Origin: Saccharibacillus qingshengii
GTDB lineage: Bacteria; Bacillota; Bacilli; Paenibacillales; Paenibacillaceae
Direction of reading: 5' to 3'
Assembly (NCBI RefSeq): GCF_013185195.1
Contig: NZ_JAAZWC010000020.1
Location: 1-64,000, forward strand
Length of the DNA stretch: 64,000 nt
Shown: positions 51,074 to 60,102 of the stretch, one piece after another
Numbering within the stretch: position 1 is the stretch's first letter
Layout of the letters: each line of letters begins with the position of its first letter
Notes under the pieces: model-generated
Seen by the model: the letters and a program-made list of their open reading frames with translations, nothing else
Databases searched by the model: none
What the model was told of the DNA's origin: nothing
Made by a program: the position numbers and the translations under genes

Positions 51074-52570
51074 ATGTTTAACGATTTCAGAGCGGATAGC
51101 GAGAGTCCCGCTTATATGCAGTTGAAAGGCTATATCGAGACGTTGATCGAGCAGGGGCTGATGCCGCTGCGCCACAAGCTGCCTTCGACGAGGGAATTGG
51201 CCGGACTGCTGGGAGTCAGCCGCACGACGGTCATCAGCGCGTACGAAGCGTTGGAGCGAACCGGCTGGATCGAGGCGGTCAAAGGGCGCGGCAATTTCGT
51301 TTCCCGGGCCGTGCTGCATTCGGAAGAACCGCCGGGCAGGATCGACTGGAACAGCCGGCTTAGTCCGCAGGCTTTTTTGTCGGAAGAACTCGACCTGATG
51401 AAGCACGGAATCAAATGGGAAAAAGGCATGATCGCCTTCACCAGTATTGCCCCGGACGAGAAGCTGTTCGACGTGACCGGGTTCAAACGCGCTTTTCTCG
51501 ACCGGATCTCGCTTGAAGGTGACGTGCTGCTGAATTACGGCTACGCCCAGGGATACCGGCCGCTGATCCAGTATCTGACGAACTATATGCGCAGCAAAGG
51601 CGTCGAGGCGGCAGACAAAGACATTCTGATTACGAACGGGTTTACGGAAGGGTTCGATCTGATGCTGACGGCGATCCGGCGGCGCAGCGGACGTATTCTG
51701 TGCGAGAATCCGACCCATCAAACGGCGATCAAGATGATGAAACTGCACGGTTTCGAACCGGTTGGCGTTACGCTGGAGCAGGACGGCCTGAATATGGACG
51801 AACTGCGTCGGACACTTGACGAAGGAGGGTTCGATCTGGCTTATCTGACGCCCTCCTATCACAATCCGACGGGAATCGTCACTTCGCCCGAGAAACGGAT
51901 GGAGCTGCTGCGTCTGCTCGGCGAGCACGAAGTGCCGGTCGTGGAAGACGGCTTCAACGAAGAGCTGCGCTATTCCGGTGCCCATGCCGCGCCCCTGATC
52001 GCCTGCGCCGGAACCGGGAACTCGGTCGCTTATATCGGCAGTTTCTCGAAAATTCTGTTCCCCGGGCTCCGGGTCGGCTGGATCATGGCGGATCGCGGAT
52101 TGATCGGCTATCTCGAAAGTCTGAAACGAGCCAGAACCATCCATACGTCCACGATCGATCAGGCCGTTTTGTTTCAATATCTGCATAACGGGAACTTCGA
52201 ACGTTATCTCAAACGGGCGCGAACCGAATACAAGCGCAAGTATGAACTTGCGGTTCGCGGCTGCCGGGACTACATTCCGATGAAACGGATGAGCGGAGAA
52301 GGTGGTCTGCATGTCTTCGTCGAATTGGACGATCGCTTGGATGCCCGGGCGGTGCTTGAGGACTGCCGGCTGCGCGGAGTCGTATTTACGCCCGGGGATA
52401 TCTTTTTTACAGATGGCCAAGGCCGGAATACGCTGCGAATCGGCTTCTCCCGTGTGCCGGAAGACCGGATCGAGGAAGGGCTTAGGGCGATCGGGATTGT
52501 CGTACAAGAGCACATGGCAGCTGCGGCGGCCAAGCCGCTGCCGGGAAAGGAAGGAACTACGCATGAATAA
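51074..52570 (+). CDS. MocR-type regulator (GntR helix-turn-helix fused to aminotransferase fold)
   Basis: The protein has 498 residues, starting at ATG 51074 behind GCAAGGAGCTGA. Residues about 10-75 are a GntR winged helix (PLRHKLPSTRELAGLLGVSRTTVISAYEALERTGWIEAVKGRGNFV). A linker leads to a class-I aminotransferase domain (about 115-480). The PLP lysine is in YIGSFSKILFPGLRVGW, and cofactor contacts are in LAYLTPSYHNPTG and VEDGFNEELRY. Such proteins sense PLP or an amino-compound Schiff base rather than transaminating. PdxR (pdxST control) is the best-known type, but no pdxST genes are here. It overlaps the next gene by eight bases. Confidence 0.88.
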   Translation: MFNDFRADSESPAYMQLKGYIETLIEQGLMPLRHKLPSTRELAGLLGVSRTTVISAYEALERTGWIEAVKGRGNFVSRAVLHSEEPPGRIDWNSRLSPQAFLSEELDLMKHGIKWEKGMIAFTSIAPDEKLFDVTGFKRAFLDRISLEGDVLLNYGYAQGYRPLIQYLTNYMRSKGVEAADKDILITNGFTEGFDLMLTAIRRRSGRILCENPTHQTAIKMMKLHGFEPVGVTLEQDGLNMDELRRTLDEGGFDLAYLTPSYHNPTGIVTSPEKRMELLRLLGEHEVPVVEDGFNEELRYSGAHAAPLIACAGTGNSVAYIGSFSKILFPGLRVGWIMADRGLIGYLESLKRARTIHTSTIDQAVLFQYLHNGNFERYLKRARTEYKRKYELAVRGCRDYIPMKRMSGEGGLHVFVELDDRLDARAVLEDCRLRGVVFTPGDIFFTDGQGRNTLRIGFSRVPEDRIEEGLRAIGIVVQEHMAAAAAKPLPGKEGTTHE

Positions 52571-53411
52571 ACGGAATCGACGGCAAGCGGAGAATCCGGC
52601 AGGAAAGCCGGCTCTCTCTTATATGAAGCACAAAGATTCGCGTCCGCGGGCCGGCGAATCGCGGCTGCTCAAGTGGGGCGCAGCCGTGGTGATGCTGGGC
52701 TGCATCCTGCTGCTTGGAGGCTGTATTCGGTTCGGTCCGCAGGCGGACGAAATGGCCGATACCTCTGCCGGGGATACGGAGCAGAGCAAGCAGCAAACTT
52801 CTTCCGCCGGGCAGCCCGAGGCTTCGCCTTCCGGCGAAGCCTCGGATACGCAGACGGAAGATCCATCCGCCGCTTCGCCTTCTGACGAAACGGCAGAGGA
52901 AGAGAACGATGAATCGACCGATTCGAAGCAGGCAGAGTCTGCTTCGGATGCGGCGGACGACGAACCGGCGGCGGACCGGATCGAAATCGAAGTGACGCGC
53001 GACGATACCGAACGTACCGTCCGGTTCGATCTGCAGCGTCTGCCGTCCGGTTATTCGCTTGCCGGTCTGACCTGGGAACCCGATGCCGCTGCGCAAGAGA
53101 TACTTCCGTCGGGAACGTCTGCGCCAGAAGTGCCGGCCGACCCACCAGCAGCCGAATCCGCAGTCGAAACGAAGCGCATAACGGCGACTTACCAAGATGC
53201 GGTGATCGCGGGCGAAGCCGAGACGGAAGGGTTTTTCATCGACGAAGACGGTCAGCGAATCGGCTACCGGTACGGCGAAGCCGAAGCGGGGCAGGCGGGA
53301 TCGGCAAGTCTTGAATTCCGAGACGCGGAAGGAAGCAGCCGCATTTGGACCGGGCGAATTACGCTTGGAACCGCGCCGGCCGAAGAGGAATCGGCGGATA
53401 CGCCCGGCTGA
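52563..53411 (+). CDS. Membrane-anchored acidic protein with a Ser/Glu/Asp-rich linker
   Basis: The protein has 282 residues from ATG 52563, behind GGAAAGGAAGGA, overlapping the MocR stop by eight bases, so it is translationally coupled. A basic 37-residue head is followed by one hydrophobic segment ending LLLGGC. This could be a single anchor or a late lipobox. Residues about 62-135 are a low-complexity Glu/Asp/Ser/Thr/Gln linker. An outside domain of about 140 residues follows (ADRIEIEVTRDDTERTVRFDLQRLPSGYSLAGLTW onward), apparently beta-rich. I recognise no family. Coupling to a MocR gene is unusual. Confidence 0.72.
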   Translation: MNKRNRRQAENPAGKPALSYMKHKDSRPRAGESRLLKWGAAVVMLGCILLLGGCIRFGPQADEMADTSAGDTEQSKQQTSSAGQPEASPSGEASDTQTEDPSAASPSDETAEEENDESTDSKQAESASDAADDEPAADRIEIEVTRDDTERTVRFDLQRLPSGYSLAGLTWEPDAAAQEILPSGTSAPEVPADPPAAESAVETKRITATYQDAVIAGEAETEGFFIDEDGQRIGYRYGEAEAGQAGSASLEFRDAEGSSRIWTGRITLGTAPAEEESADTPG

Positions 53412-53418
53412 ACGGATT

Positions 53419-53450
53419 CGGATCGGGGCTTGTTCCCCGGTCTTTTTGCT
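53419..53450 (+). terminator. Terminator after the MocR unit
   Basis: GATCGGGG and CCCCGGTC pair with one mismatch around CTTGTT and are followed by TTTTT. Confidence 0.72.
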
Positions 53451-53660
53451 GTCGTTTCAAGCGGGGACAAAGTGGATAAACATTCAATAAACCGCTTGGG
53501 CAGAACTTCACCCGCCGTCTTACGGTCCTGCGTTAAATTTCGGCTTCAACAAACCGATATAGAAGAAGCGGGAGCAGCCGGATTCCAGAGCGGATCGGAC
53601 TGTTTTATCCTAAAATTTGGAAGCGTTATCAGGTTATCACGGAAAAAAGGGGACCCATCT

Positions 53661-53936
53661 ATGAGAGTGCATGAATTTATGATCAAAACGGATTTCGATC
53701 GCGACGAACTGCTGCAGATTTCTTCGCAGGCTTCCCAGTTCGCCTCGGATATCAAGCTTACTTTCGGAGACGAAAACAACCAGCGCATTGTCGATGTCAA
53801 AAGTCTGCTCGGTATGATGCTGCTTCCGATTCACAGCGGCAGCACGGTACGGATCAGCGCACGCGGACAAGACGAATTGGAAGCGCTGGAATATATGTGC
53901 GGCTTGTTTCAACATCACGGCTGTGCCCCCCATTAA
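53661..53936 (+). CDS. HPr-fold protein lacking the phosphorylatable His (Crh-like)
   Basis: The protein has 91 residues, starting at ATG 53661; AAAAGGGGA is the ribosome site. The HPr fold is visible: DELLQISSQASQFASDIKLTF as the first helix and strand, IVDVKSLLGMMLLPI around the regulatory serine (Ser48, aligning with HPr Ser46), and GSTVRISARGQDELEALEYMCGLF at the end. HPr His15 aligns with Asp13, and Arg17 with Asp15, so it cannot pass phosphate in the PTS. Like B. subtilis Crh, it may act only through Ser phosphorylation by HPr kinase as a CcpA cofactor. It has no PTS gene neighbours. Confidence 0.82.
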   Translation: MRVHEFMIKTDFDRDELLQISSQASQFASDIKLTFGDENNQRIVDVKSLLGMMLLPIHSGSTVRISARGQDELEALEYMCGLFQHHGCAPH

Positions 53937-54046
53937 AAGAGAATCGCGAAGCGCCGAAGTATCCCGGATCGTGATCCGGCAGGCGCAGTTTGGCGTCGGC
54001 ACAGCGGCAATTCGGTCTGCCGACACAAACTTCGGGATAAATCGAG

Positions 54047-54079
54047 AACCCGACGCTCCGCAAAGGGCGCCGGGTTTTT
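54047..54079 (+). terminator. Rho-independent terminator
   Basis: AACCCG-A-CGC and GCG-C-CGGGTT form the stem and are followed by TTTTT. Confidence 0.78.
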
Positions 54080-54204
54080 GCGTCCGCTTGCCCTGCCTTT
54101 GCGTACCGCGCATAACAAACGCTGCCGAAAATGCCGATATTGGCTTATAGCAGAACGGCCGTCATATTGGCGAAACGGACCGATCCGGGAGGAGTTCAAT
54201 CATC

Positions 54205-55965
54205 ATGTTTCAAATTTCGTTTGATTTTGGCGGCATTGAAGAATTTGATGTCTGCCTGCAAGATCCCGAACTGCATGCCCGTGCACAGGCCAGCCGTTCC
54301 GTCTTGATCCAGTTCTTGACGTCCAGCCGGATGCTGCGAAGCGCTGCGGCGCTCTATGCACCTATTGTGCAGCGATTTCCGGGAGCTGTCGTTACGGGAG
54401 TGACCACGGCGGGAGAAATCGCCAAAGGCGAATTTCTGCGCAGCCGGATCGTCGTCATCTTTTCTTTTTTCGATACCTCGGAGCTGCAGCTGTTTTCTTT
54501 GGGCTGTTCTCGGGGAGAAGAAGAAGAGAGCGGCCGAAGATTGGCCGCTCTTCTGCAGGAAGAAGCGCGAGAGTCGGAGCTTAAGGGAATTCTGCTGTAT
54601 GCGACGACTCAGCGCATGGACGGAGCGGGACTGCTCAGAGGGATGCGGGGGCTGCTGCCCGACGTACCGGTCTTCGGAGCGGGAGCCGCTTCGTACGAAT
54701 ACGATACGGAATCGTCTCTGGTCCTGGCCGGAGAACAGCTGTACCGCGACGGAGCGGCGGCTGTTGTCTTCCGCGGGAAAGAACTGAAGATCCAGGCCCG
54801 CGATTATCTGGGCTGGGAACCGCTGAGCCGGGATATGACCGTAACCGAGACAGGCGGACCGACCTGGATCAAGACGCTGGACGGCGTTCCCGCCGCGGAA
54901 GTGTACGAGAAATATTTGGGTATTCGCAACGACGAACACTTTTTCAAAAATATGCTCGAGTTTCCGCTGATGATTAAACGGGCGGACCAAATTCTGGCCA
55001 GGGTTCCGGTAGCCCGGGGCCAAGAAGGCAGCCTGCATTTGGCGGCGGACGTACATGAAGGGGAGCAGGTCCGTCTGGCTTACGGCAATCCCAAGCATAT
55101 CGTGATCACGCCGGACCATATTCGGCAGCAGTTGGACGAGTTCCGTCCGCAGGGTATCCTGCTCTTTTCCTGCTATTCGCGCCAAATTTATCTGCAGGAT
55201 GCCGTTAATCTCGAGACGGGGGCTTTCCAACAGTTTGCGCCTTCGGCCGGACTGTACACCTACGGGGAATTTTACGGTCGGGGAGACAATGTCCAGCTGC
55301 ATAATGCCAGCATGGTCGCGGTTGCGATGTGGGAAGGCGAGCCGCCGCGGGAGCAGCCGGCTCCACGCCGCGAAGAACCCGCGGCAGCGCCGGGCACCAA
55401 ACAAATGGAGCTTACGAGCCGGCTCGCCAAGTTTATCGGGGTGGTGGTCGAAGAGCTGGAACAGGCCAACCGGGAGATGCAGGCGCTGATGCAGACCGAT
55501 CGACTGACGGGTCTGCACAACCGCGGGAAAATGGAAGATCTGCTCAACAGTGCGATGCGCTGCATGGAAAGCGGCAGAGCGTCGATTTCGATTATTCTGC
55601 TGGATATCGATCGCTTCAAAGCGATCAACGATACGTACGGTCATCTGTGCGGAGATGCCGTACTGCGCCGCACCGCGCAGATTCTAAAAAGCTATACAAG
55701 CAATCGGATCGCGGCCGGACGCTGGGGAGGAGAAGAATTCCTCGTCGTACTGAAAGATGCGAAAAAAGGAGAAGCTGTGCAGCTGTCGGAACGGATGCGC
55801 TCGGAATTGGAAACCGCCGATTTCGGCGAAGCCGGGACCGTGACGGCAAGCTTCGGTGTGACTTCGGCGGTTCAAGGCGAAGAGATGCGCCAGATTTTCA
55901 AGCGCGTCGATGACGCGCTTTACGCAGCCAAACGAAGCGGCCGCAACCGTGTCATCGAATATTGA
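54205..55965 (+). CDS. FIST domain / GGDEF diguanylate cyclase
   Basis: The protein has 586 residues from ATG 54205, behind GGGAGGAG. FIST_N (about 30-215) has TGVTTAGEIAKGEF and VPVFGAGAASYEYDTESSLVLAG. FIST_C follows (about 230-370, including LFSCYSRQIYL). A short coiled linker leads to a GGDEF domain (about 425-585: LTGLHNRGKMEDLL, LDIDRFKAINDTYGHLCGDAVLR, RWGGEEFLVVL). The active site GGEEF is intact, so it should make c-di-GMP. The inhibitory RxxD site is absent. FIST domains are thought to bind small ligands such as amino acids. There is no membrane segment, so sensing is cytoplasmic. Confidence 0.9.
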   Translation: MFQISFDFGGIEEFDVCLQDPELHARAQASRSVLIQFLTSSRMLRSAAALYAPIVQRFPGAVVTGVTTAGEIAKGEFLRSRIVVIFSFFDTSELQLFSLGCSRGEEEESGRRLAALLQEEARESELKGILLYATTQRMDGAGLLRGMRGLLPDVPVFGAGAASYEYDTESSLVLAGEQLYRDGAAAVVFRGKELKIQARDYLGWEPLSRDMTVTETGGPTWIKTLDGVPAAEVYEKYLGIRNDEHFFKNMLEFPLMIKRADQILARVPVARGQEGSLHLAADVHEGEQVRLAYGNPKHIVITPDHIRQQLDEFRPQGILLFSCYSRQIYLQDAVNLETGAFQQFAPSAGLYTYGEFYGRGDNVQLHNASMVAVAMWEGEPPREQPAPRREEPAAAPGTKQMELTSRLAKFIGVVVEELEQANREMQALMQTDRLTGLHNRGKMEDLLNSAMRCMESGRASISIILLDIDRFKAINDTYGHLCGDAVLRRTAQILKSYTSNRIAAGRWGGEEFLVVLKDAKKGEAVQLSERMRSELETADFGEAGTVTASFGVTSAVQGEEMRQIFKRVDDALYAAKRSGRNRVIEY

Positions 55966-56007
55966 ACCCGATTCGCGGAGCATACAGGTGCAAATCGGGC
56001 AAAAGAA

Positions 56008-56040
56008 GGCTTCCGGGGATAAGCACCGGAAGCCTTTTTG
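56008..56040. terminator. Bidirectional terminator
   Basis: GGCTTCCGG and CCGGAAGCC enclose an 8-base loop, with T-rich ends on both strands. It lies between the FIST-GGDEF gene (+) and the chemotaxis receptor (-). Confidence 0.88.
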
Positions 56041-56055
56041 AGCAGAAATATAATT

Positions 56056-58179
56056 TTATTGGGCGTCCGAGAGCTTGAAGAATCCCAGATCCTGCTGCAG
56101 CCCGGCGGCCATATCGCTCAGACTGCCGGCGGCGCTGCCGATCTCTTCCAGCGCGGCCAACTGCTGCTGCGAAGCCGCAGCCATCGTTTGGGACTCCTCG
56201 GAAGAATGGAGCGCAACGCGCGCCACCTCGGAGACCGAAGCCGTCACTTCTTCGACGCCCGCGGAAATTTGCTGGGAAGCCGCGGAAATTTCCTGAATCT
56301 GATCGTTGACGATCCGGGCGGAATGACCGATCTTCCCGATCGCGCTGCTGGCGCGGTCGATCGAGTCCATGCCTTGGGCGGTTTCCGAATCGGTGCGCTC
56401 CATCAATCCGACCGTCTGGCCGATCAGACTGCGGATATCGCCGATCCGAAGCGAGATGGTCTCGACCGAAGACTGCGTCTGTTCGGCGAGTTTGCCGACT
56501 TCGGAAGCGACAACCGCGAAGCCCCGGCCGTGTTCGCCGGCTCGTGCCGCTTCGATATTGGCATTGAGCGACAGCAGCTGCGTCTGGCGGGCAATCGCTT
56601 TGATCGAAGAGACGATCTCGTCGATCTGCTGCGAATGCTCGTTCAGCAGCGAGACGCTGTCCGCCGATTGGCTGACCGATTCGCGGATGCTGCGCATCTG
56701 TCCGACAGCGACGGACAATTCACGGTCGCCCACTTCGGCCCGCTGCGCCGTCTCGGCGGCGGATTCGGCAACGGAAGCCGAGGATTCGGCGATCTTCGTA
56801 ATGCCGATCGCCATTTCGTTCATGGCCAGCGCCGTATCTTCGGTCATGCGGCGCTGCGTCTCGGAACCTTCGGCTACGGATTGTACCGCCGAGGCTACCT
56901 GACGCATCGCCAGCGAAGATTCACGCGAGACTTCGCTGAGCTGCTGCGAAGAGGCTGCGGACAGATGCGACGCTTCCTGGCTTCCGCGCAGGGTCTTGTT
57001 CAAGGCTGCGATCATACGGTTGAACGAGTCGCCGACCTGGCCGAGTTCGTCGCGGCTCTCGATCACGATGGTCTGCGACAAATCGCCGTTGGCCATATCC
57101 GATGAACGTTCGCTCAGCAGGCGAACGGCACTGTTTACGCTCCGGTAGAAGGCCATATAGAACAGCAGAACAAGCAGAAGGGCCGCTGCCATAAGGGCCG
57201 TAACCAGGTTTCGTCCGGATTCAAGGCGTTCGATACGTTGGTCCAACAGCGAAGTCAGCGTCTCGGCGGCCTGCTGGAAGAACGCATAGGATTCTTCGAT
57301 CGTCGAAGTGCCGGCCGAGAAGAAAGCGGCAGGTTCCGAAGACAGCGTCTTGTCGGCGAACAGCTGCTGATCGACCAGCGCAAGAAAGCTTTCGATCGAG
57401 TCCGCAGTCGTTTGCCCCGGTACCTGGATCTGTGCGCCGGCTTCCCGATTCAATTCGGTAAAGGTTCCGAGAGATTTGTTGAGTTCTTTCAGTTCGCTTT
57501 CCGCCTGGGCTTTCTTCACGGCGACGCCGGTCAGCGCTTCGGGCTGGGCCTGATGTTTGGTCAGCATCCCGTTGCCGTTGCCGCGGATTTGGGCCGTATT
57601 CTCGATCAGGCTCGGCAGCCGTTTGACGACCATATCCATCAGGTAAAAGGAATCGATTTCCGTATCGAGCGACAGGCCGGATTCATCGGCGCTTTCGACA
57701 ACGAAATCGAGCATGCGCGTCACCAGCTCACTTTGACGGGCGAAGCTGTCCGTCGCGGAGAGAGAAGCGGTCTCCGCCTGCAGCGATTTCCATTCGGCGG
57801 CAATCATCTGCCATTCGGCTGCCGATTTGGTCAAACCGGAATTGGCGACAGCCTGTCCGATCTGCTCGGCATTCGTATTCGCTTGGGCGGCGATGGCATC
57901 AAGTTTGCTTTGGCTGTCCGCGCCTCCTCCGTTCAGCAGGGCATTGGCTTGTCCGCGGTGCTGCTGCAGCGATAAAACGAACGGAAGAACGGCTTCGACC
58001 TGCACCAACCCTTTTTTCTCCAAGGCGGTCGTATGGATCTTCTCCTGGACGCCGGAAAATCAGAGCACGAACAGCATGGCGAGCGGAGCGGCGAACAGAA
58101 TGCTGATCAAAATGAATTTCTGGGCGTATTTCAATCGGGACAAAACAAAAGTGAAAGGGTAAAGCAGTTTGGCGAACAT
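56056..58179 (-). pseudogene. Methyl-accepting chemotaxis protein interrupted by an in-frame TGA at codon 40
   Basis: The frame starts at ATG 58179 behind AGAGGAGGA and encodes the first membrane helix (YAQKFILISILFAAPLAMLFVL). It then hits TGA (58062-58060) and continues in the same frame without a further stop for 667 codons. The rest is a complete receptor: an extracellular helical sensor (about 41-345), a second helix ([21 protein letters not shown]), HAMP (about 370-420), and a signalling domain with [29 protein letters not shown]. The downstream part could start only at TTG 58023, without a proper ribosome site and without the first helix. One base change explains it; a sequencing error or a recent mutation are both possible. 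Confidence 0.85.
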
Positions 58180-58378
58180 GGGAAATCCTCCTCTGACAGT
58201 CCCGTTCCGCTGGGCGGAACGGCCGGTATGCAGCTGGTGGTGACAACCGCTGTTTATAATCGTTATATCGGAAAAAGCCGGTAAATCGTGTGCTTTGTAC
58301 AGGTAAGACACGAAAAAATTTATCTTTTTGAAGGCTTTTGCCGGAGCAGACAAAAGGACCGGTCCGAAGAAATGACGC

Positions 58379-58418
58379 AAAAAAGACCCCGTCGGCGCAT
58401 AAAGCGTCGACGGAGTCT
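58379..58418 (-). terminator. Terminator of the 63-residue protein gene
   Basis: On the minus strand GACTCCGTCG and CGACGGGGTC pair with one mismatch, followed by six T. Confidence 0.78.
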
Positions 58419-58464
58419 ATATGGGAATCTGCGGGAGCAAACAGGCAGCCGCTATCAAAAAGGC

Positions 58465-58656
58465 TTAATGGAGACGTTCGAAACGTTTAACCGCCCAATA
58501 AGGTAACGACACGATGCGGTCTGAAGTATCAATTTTAAAAAAACTCTTGTTCGTTAGATCGGGAGAACAGGAGCCGGTGTAAAATTCTCCACTCACTAGA
58601 TGCAGACGAAGGAATTCTTCTTTGGATACGGCCTTTTTGATCTCATGAGCTACCAC
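58465..58656 (-). CDS. Small hypothetical protein with full expression signals
   Basis: The protein has 63 residues from GTG 58656, with AAGGGGGCC upstream. A promoter at 58689-58717 and a terminator at 58379-58418 frame it as a monocistronic gene. The sequence is basic and mixed, without membrane segments (VSKEEFLRLHLVSGEFYTG, then FFKIDTSDRIVSLPYWAVKRFERLH). A single Cys is at residue 30. I do not recognise a family. The N-terminal part could be a short helix and the rest beta strands. Confidence 0.62.
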   Translation of the reverse strand: MVAHEIKKAVSKEEFLRLHLVSGEFYTGSCSPDLTNKSFFKIDTSDRIVSLPYWAVKRFERLH

Positions 58657-58688
58657 GGTGTAGGCCCCCTTGCGATTCAGAATGTATG

Positions 58689-58717
58689 CTAATACCTTAC
58701 ATTACCCACGTTTTCAA
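58689..58717 (-). promoter_or_regulatory. Promoter of the 63-residue protein gene
   Basis: TTGAAA (58717-58712), a 17-base spacer and TATTAG (58694-58689) on the minus strand. Confidence 0.6.
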
Positions 58718-58772
58718 GTATCCAATCATATTGCAGACAACTTGCATCCAATATTGAAAAAAGAAATTCGAT

Positions 58773-58823
58773 AGACGGCAGATTTGAGGACTGGTATACT
58801 TGAAATGATAATGACTCTCATTT
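58773..58823 (+). promoter_or_regulatory. Promoter with Fur box for the siderophore permeases
   Basis: TAGACG (58773-58778), 17 bases and an extended -10 TGG-TATACT (58793-58801) form the promoter. The inverted repeat AAATGA (58803-58808) / TCATTT (58818-58823), with the core GATAATGACTCTC, matches a Fur box and covers the transcript start. The remaining leader up to 59050 shows no other recognised element. Confidence 0.78.
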
Positions 58824-59049
58824 GTGGGGTGCGCCGATGTCGGTGCAGGCAGGCGAGAGCCGTGAAACATGTAAGCGATCTACCGATCTACATAAGGGTT
58901 GTCCGTGAGAAGCGGAAGCCGGGATTTGCCGCGTTTGTCCAAACATACAGAAAGAATGTCCACACGGGCGAGCCCGGCACAGATGTTCATTCGGAAGAAG
59001 GGTGATGTTGTGAAACAATTTCAAACAGGCACAAGGGGGACGCAGAACG

Positions 59050-60102
59050 ATGAAACCGTCCGCCCTGCCTAAAGATCCGCAGACCGTACCTAAGGTCAAG
59101 GTCCGTTCGCGGCCGCTGGCCGCTTCGCTTATTCTGATCGGCGGGATCATCCTGCTTGCACTCGGGATGGCGCTGGCCGTGGCGGTCGGAGCCAAAGATA
59201 TTGCGCTGCCCGACGTTTGGAAAGCGGTCTTTCATTTCAATCCCGAATTGACCGAGCATCAGATCATCCGCGAGCTACGTATGCCCCGGGTGATCGGAGC
59301 GGCAGTCGTGGGTGCGGCTTTTGCCGTCGCAGGTGCGATTATGCAGGGGATGACCCGCAATCCGCTTGCCGATACCGGGCTGCTCGGACTCAATGCGGGA
59401 GCCAGCTTTGCTCTGGCTTTATGTTTTGCTTTTGCTCCGGGCCTTTCGTTTCTCGGCCTCATGCTGTACTCGTTTATCGGAGCCGGTGCGGGAGTCGGTA
59501 TCGTCTACGGGATCGGTTCGCGTTCCAAAGGCGGCTTGACGCCGATCCGTCTGGTGCTGGCGGGTGCTGCGGTCAGCGCTTTGTTCACCGCACTGAGCGA
59601 AGGAGTGGCGCTGTATTTCAAGATCGGTCAGGATCTGGCGTTCTGGTATGCGGGCGGCGTCGCCGGCACCCAGTGGGTGCAGATCCAGATTATTCTTCCG
59701 GTTGTCGTGATCGCCCTGCTCGGTTCGATCGCGCTGTCGCGTTCGATTACCCTGCTCAGTCTGGGTGACGATATCGCGACCGGCCTCGGACAGCGTACCG
59801 GCCTCGTCCGGCTGCTGGGCGTGCTGATCGTGCTTGTACTGGCCGGCACGGCCGTATCCGTCGTCGGATCGGTCGGCTTCGTCGGCCTGATTATTCCGCA
59901 TTTGACCCGGAAACTGGTCGGCGTCGATTACCGCTGGATCATTCCGTGTTCGGCTGTGCTTGGCAGTCTGCTGATCGTATTCGCCGATCTGGCGGCGCGG
60001 ATGATTAATCCGCCGCAGGAGACGCCGATCGGCGCCCTGGTCGCTCTGATCGGGGTTCCGTTCTTCCTCTATCTGGCTGTCAAAGAAAGGAGGAGCCTGT
60101 AA
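59050..60102 (+). CDS. FecCD-type iron-siderophore ABC permease
   Basis: The protein has 350 residues from ATG 59050, behind AAGGGGGACG. It has about nine to ten hydrophobic helices of the BtuC/FecCD fold. The family blocks are LRMPRVIGAAVVGAAFAVAGAIMQGMTRNPLADTGLLGLNAGAS near residue 78 and SVGFVGLIIPHLTRKLVG near 280. It should form half of the channel for ferric siderophores, with the next gene as the other half. The Fur box upstream indicates iron repression. No binding lipoprotein or ATPase gene is adjacent; a shared YusV-type ATPase elsewhere is likely. Confidence 0.93.
   Translation: MKPSALPKDPQTVPKVKVRSRPLAASLILIGGIILLALGMALAVAVGAKDIALPDVWKAVFHFNPELTEHQIIRELRMPRVIGAAVVGAAFAVAGAIMQGMTRNPLADTGLLGLNAGASFALALCFAFAPGLSFLGLMLYSFIGAGAGVGIVYGIGSRSKGGLTPIRLVLAGAAVSALFTALSEGVALYFKIGQDLAFWYAGGVAGTQWVQIQIILPVVVIALLGSIALSRSITLLSLGDDIATGLGQRTGLVRLLGVLIVLVLAGTAVSVVGSVGFVGLIIPHLTRKLVGVDYRWIIPCSAVLGSLLIVFADLAARMINPPQETPIGALVALIGVPFFLYLAVKERRSL

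Noticed and set aside
58060-58062. TGA in the chemotaxis receptor as a selenocysteine codon
   Set aside because: It lies at the end of a membrane helix, not in a redox site. I see no obvious selenocysteine-type hairpin just downstream, and receptors of this family are not selenoproteins.
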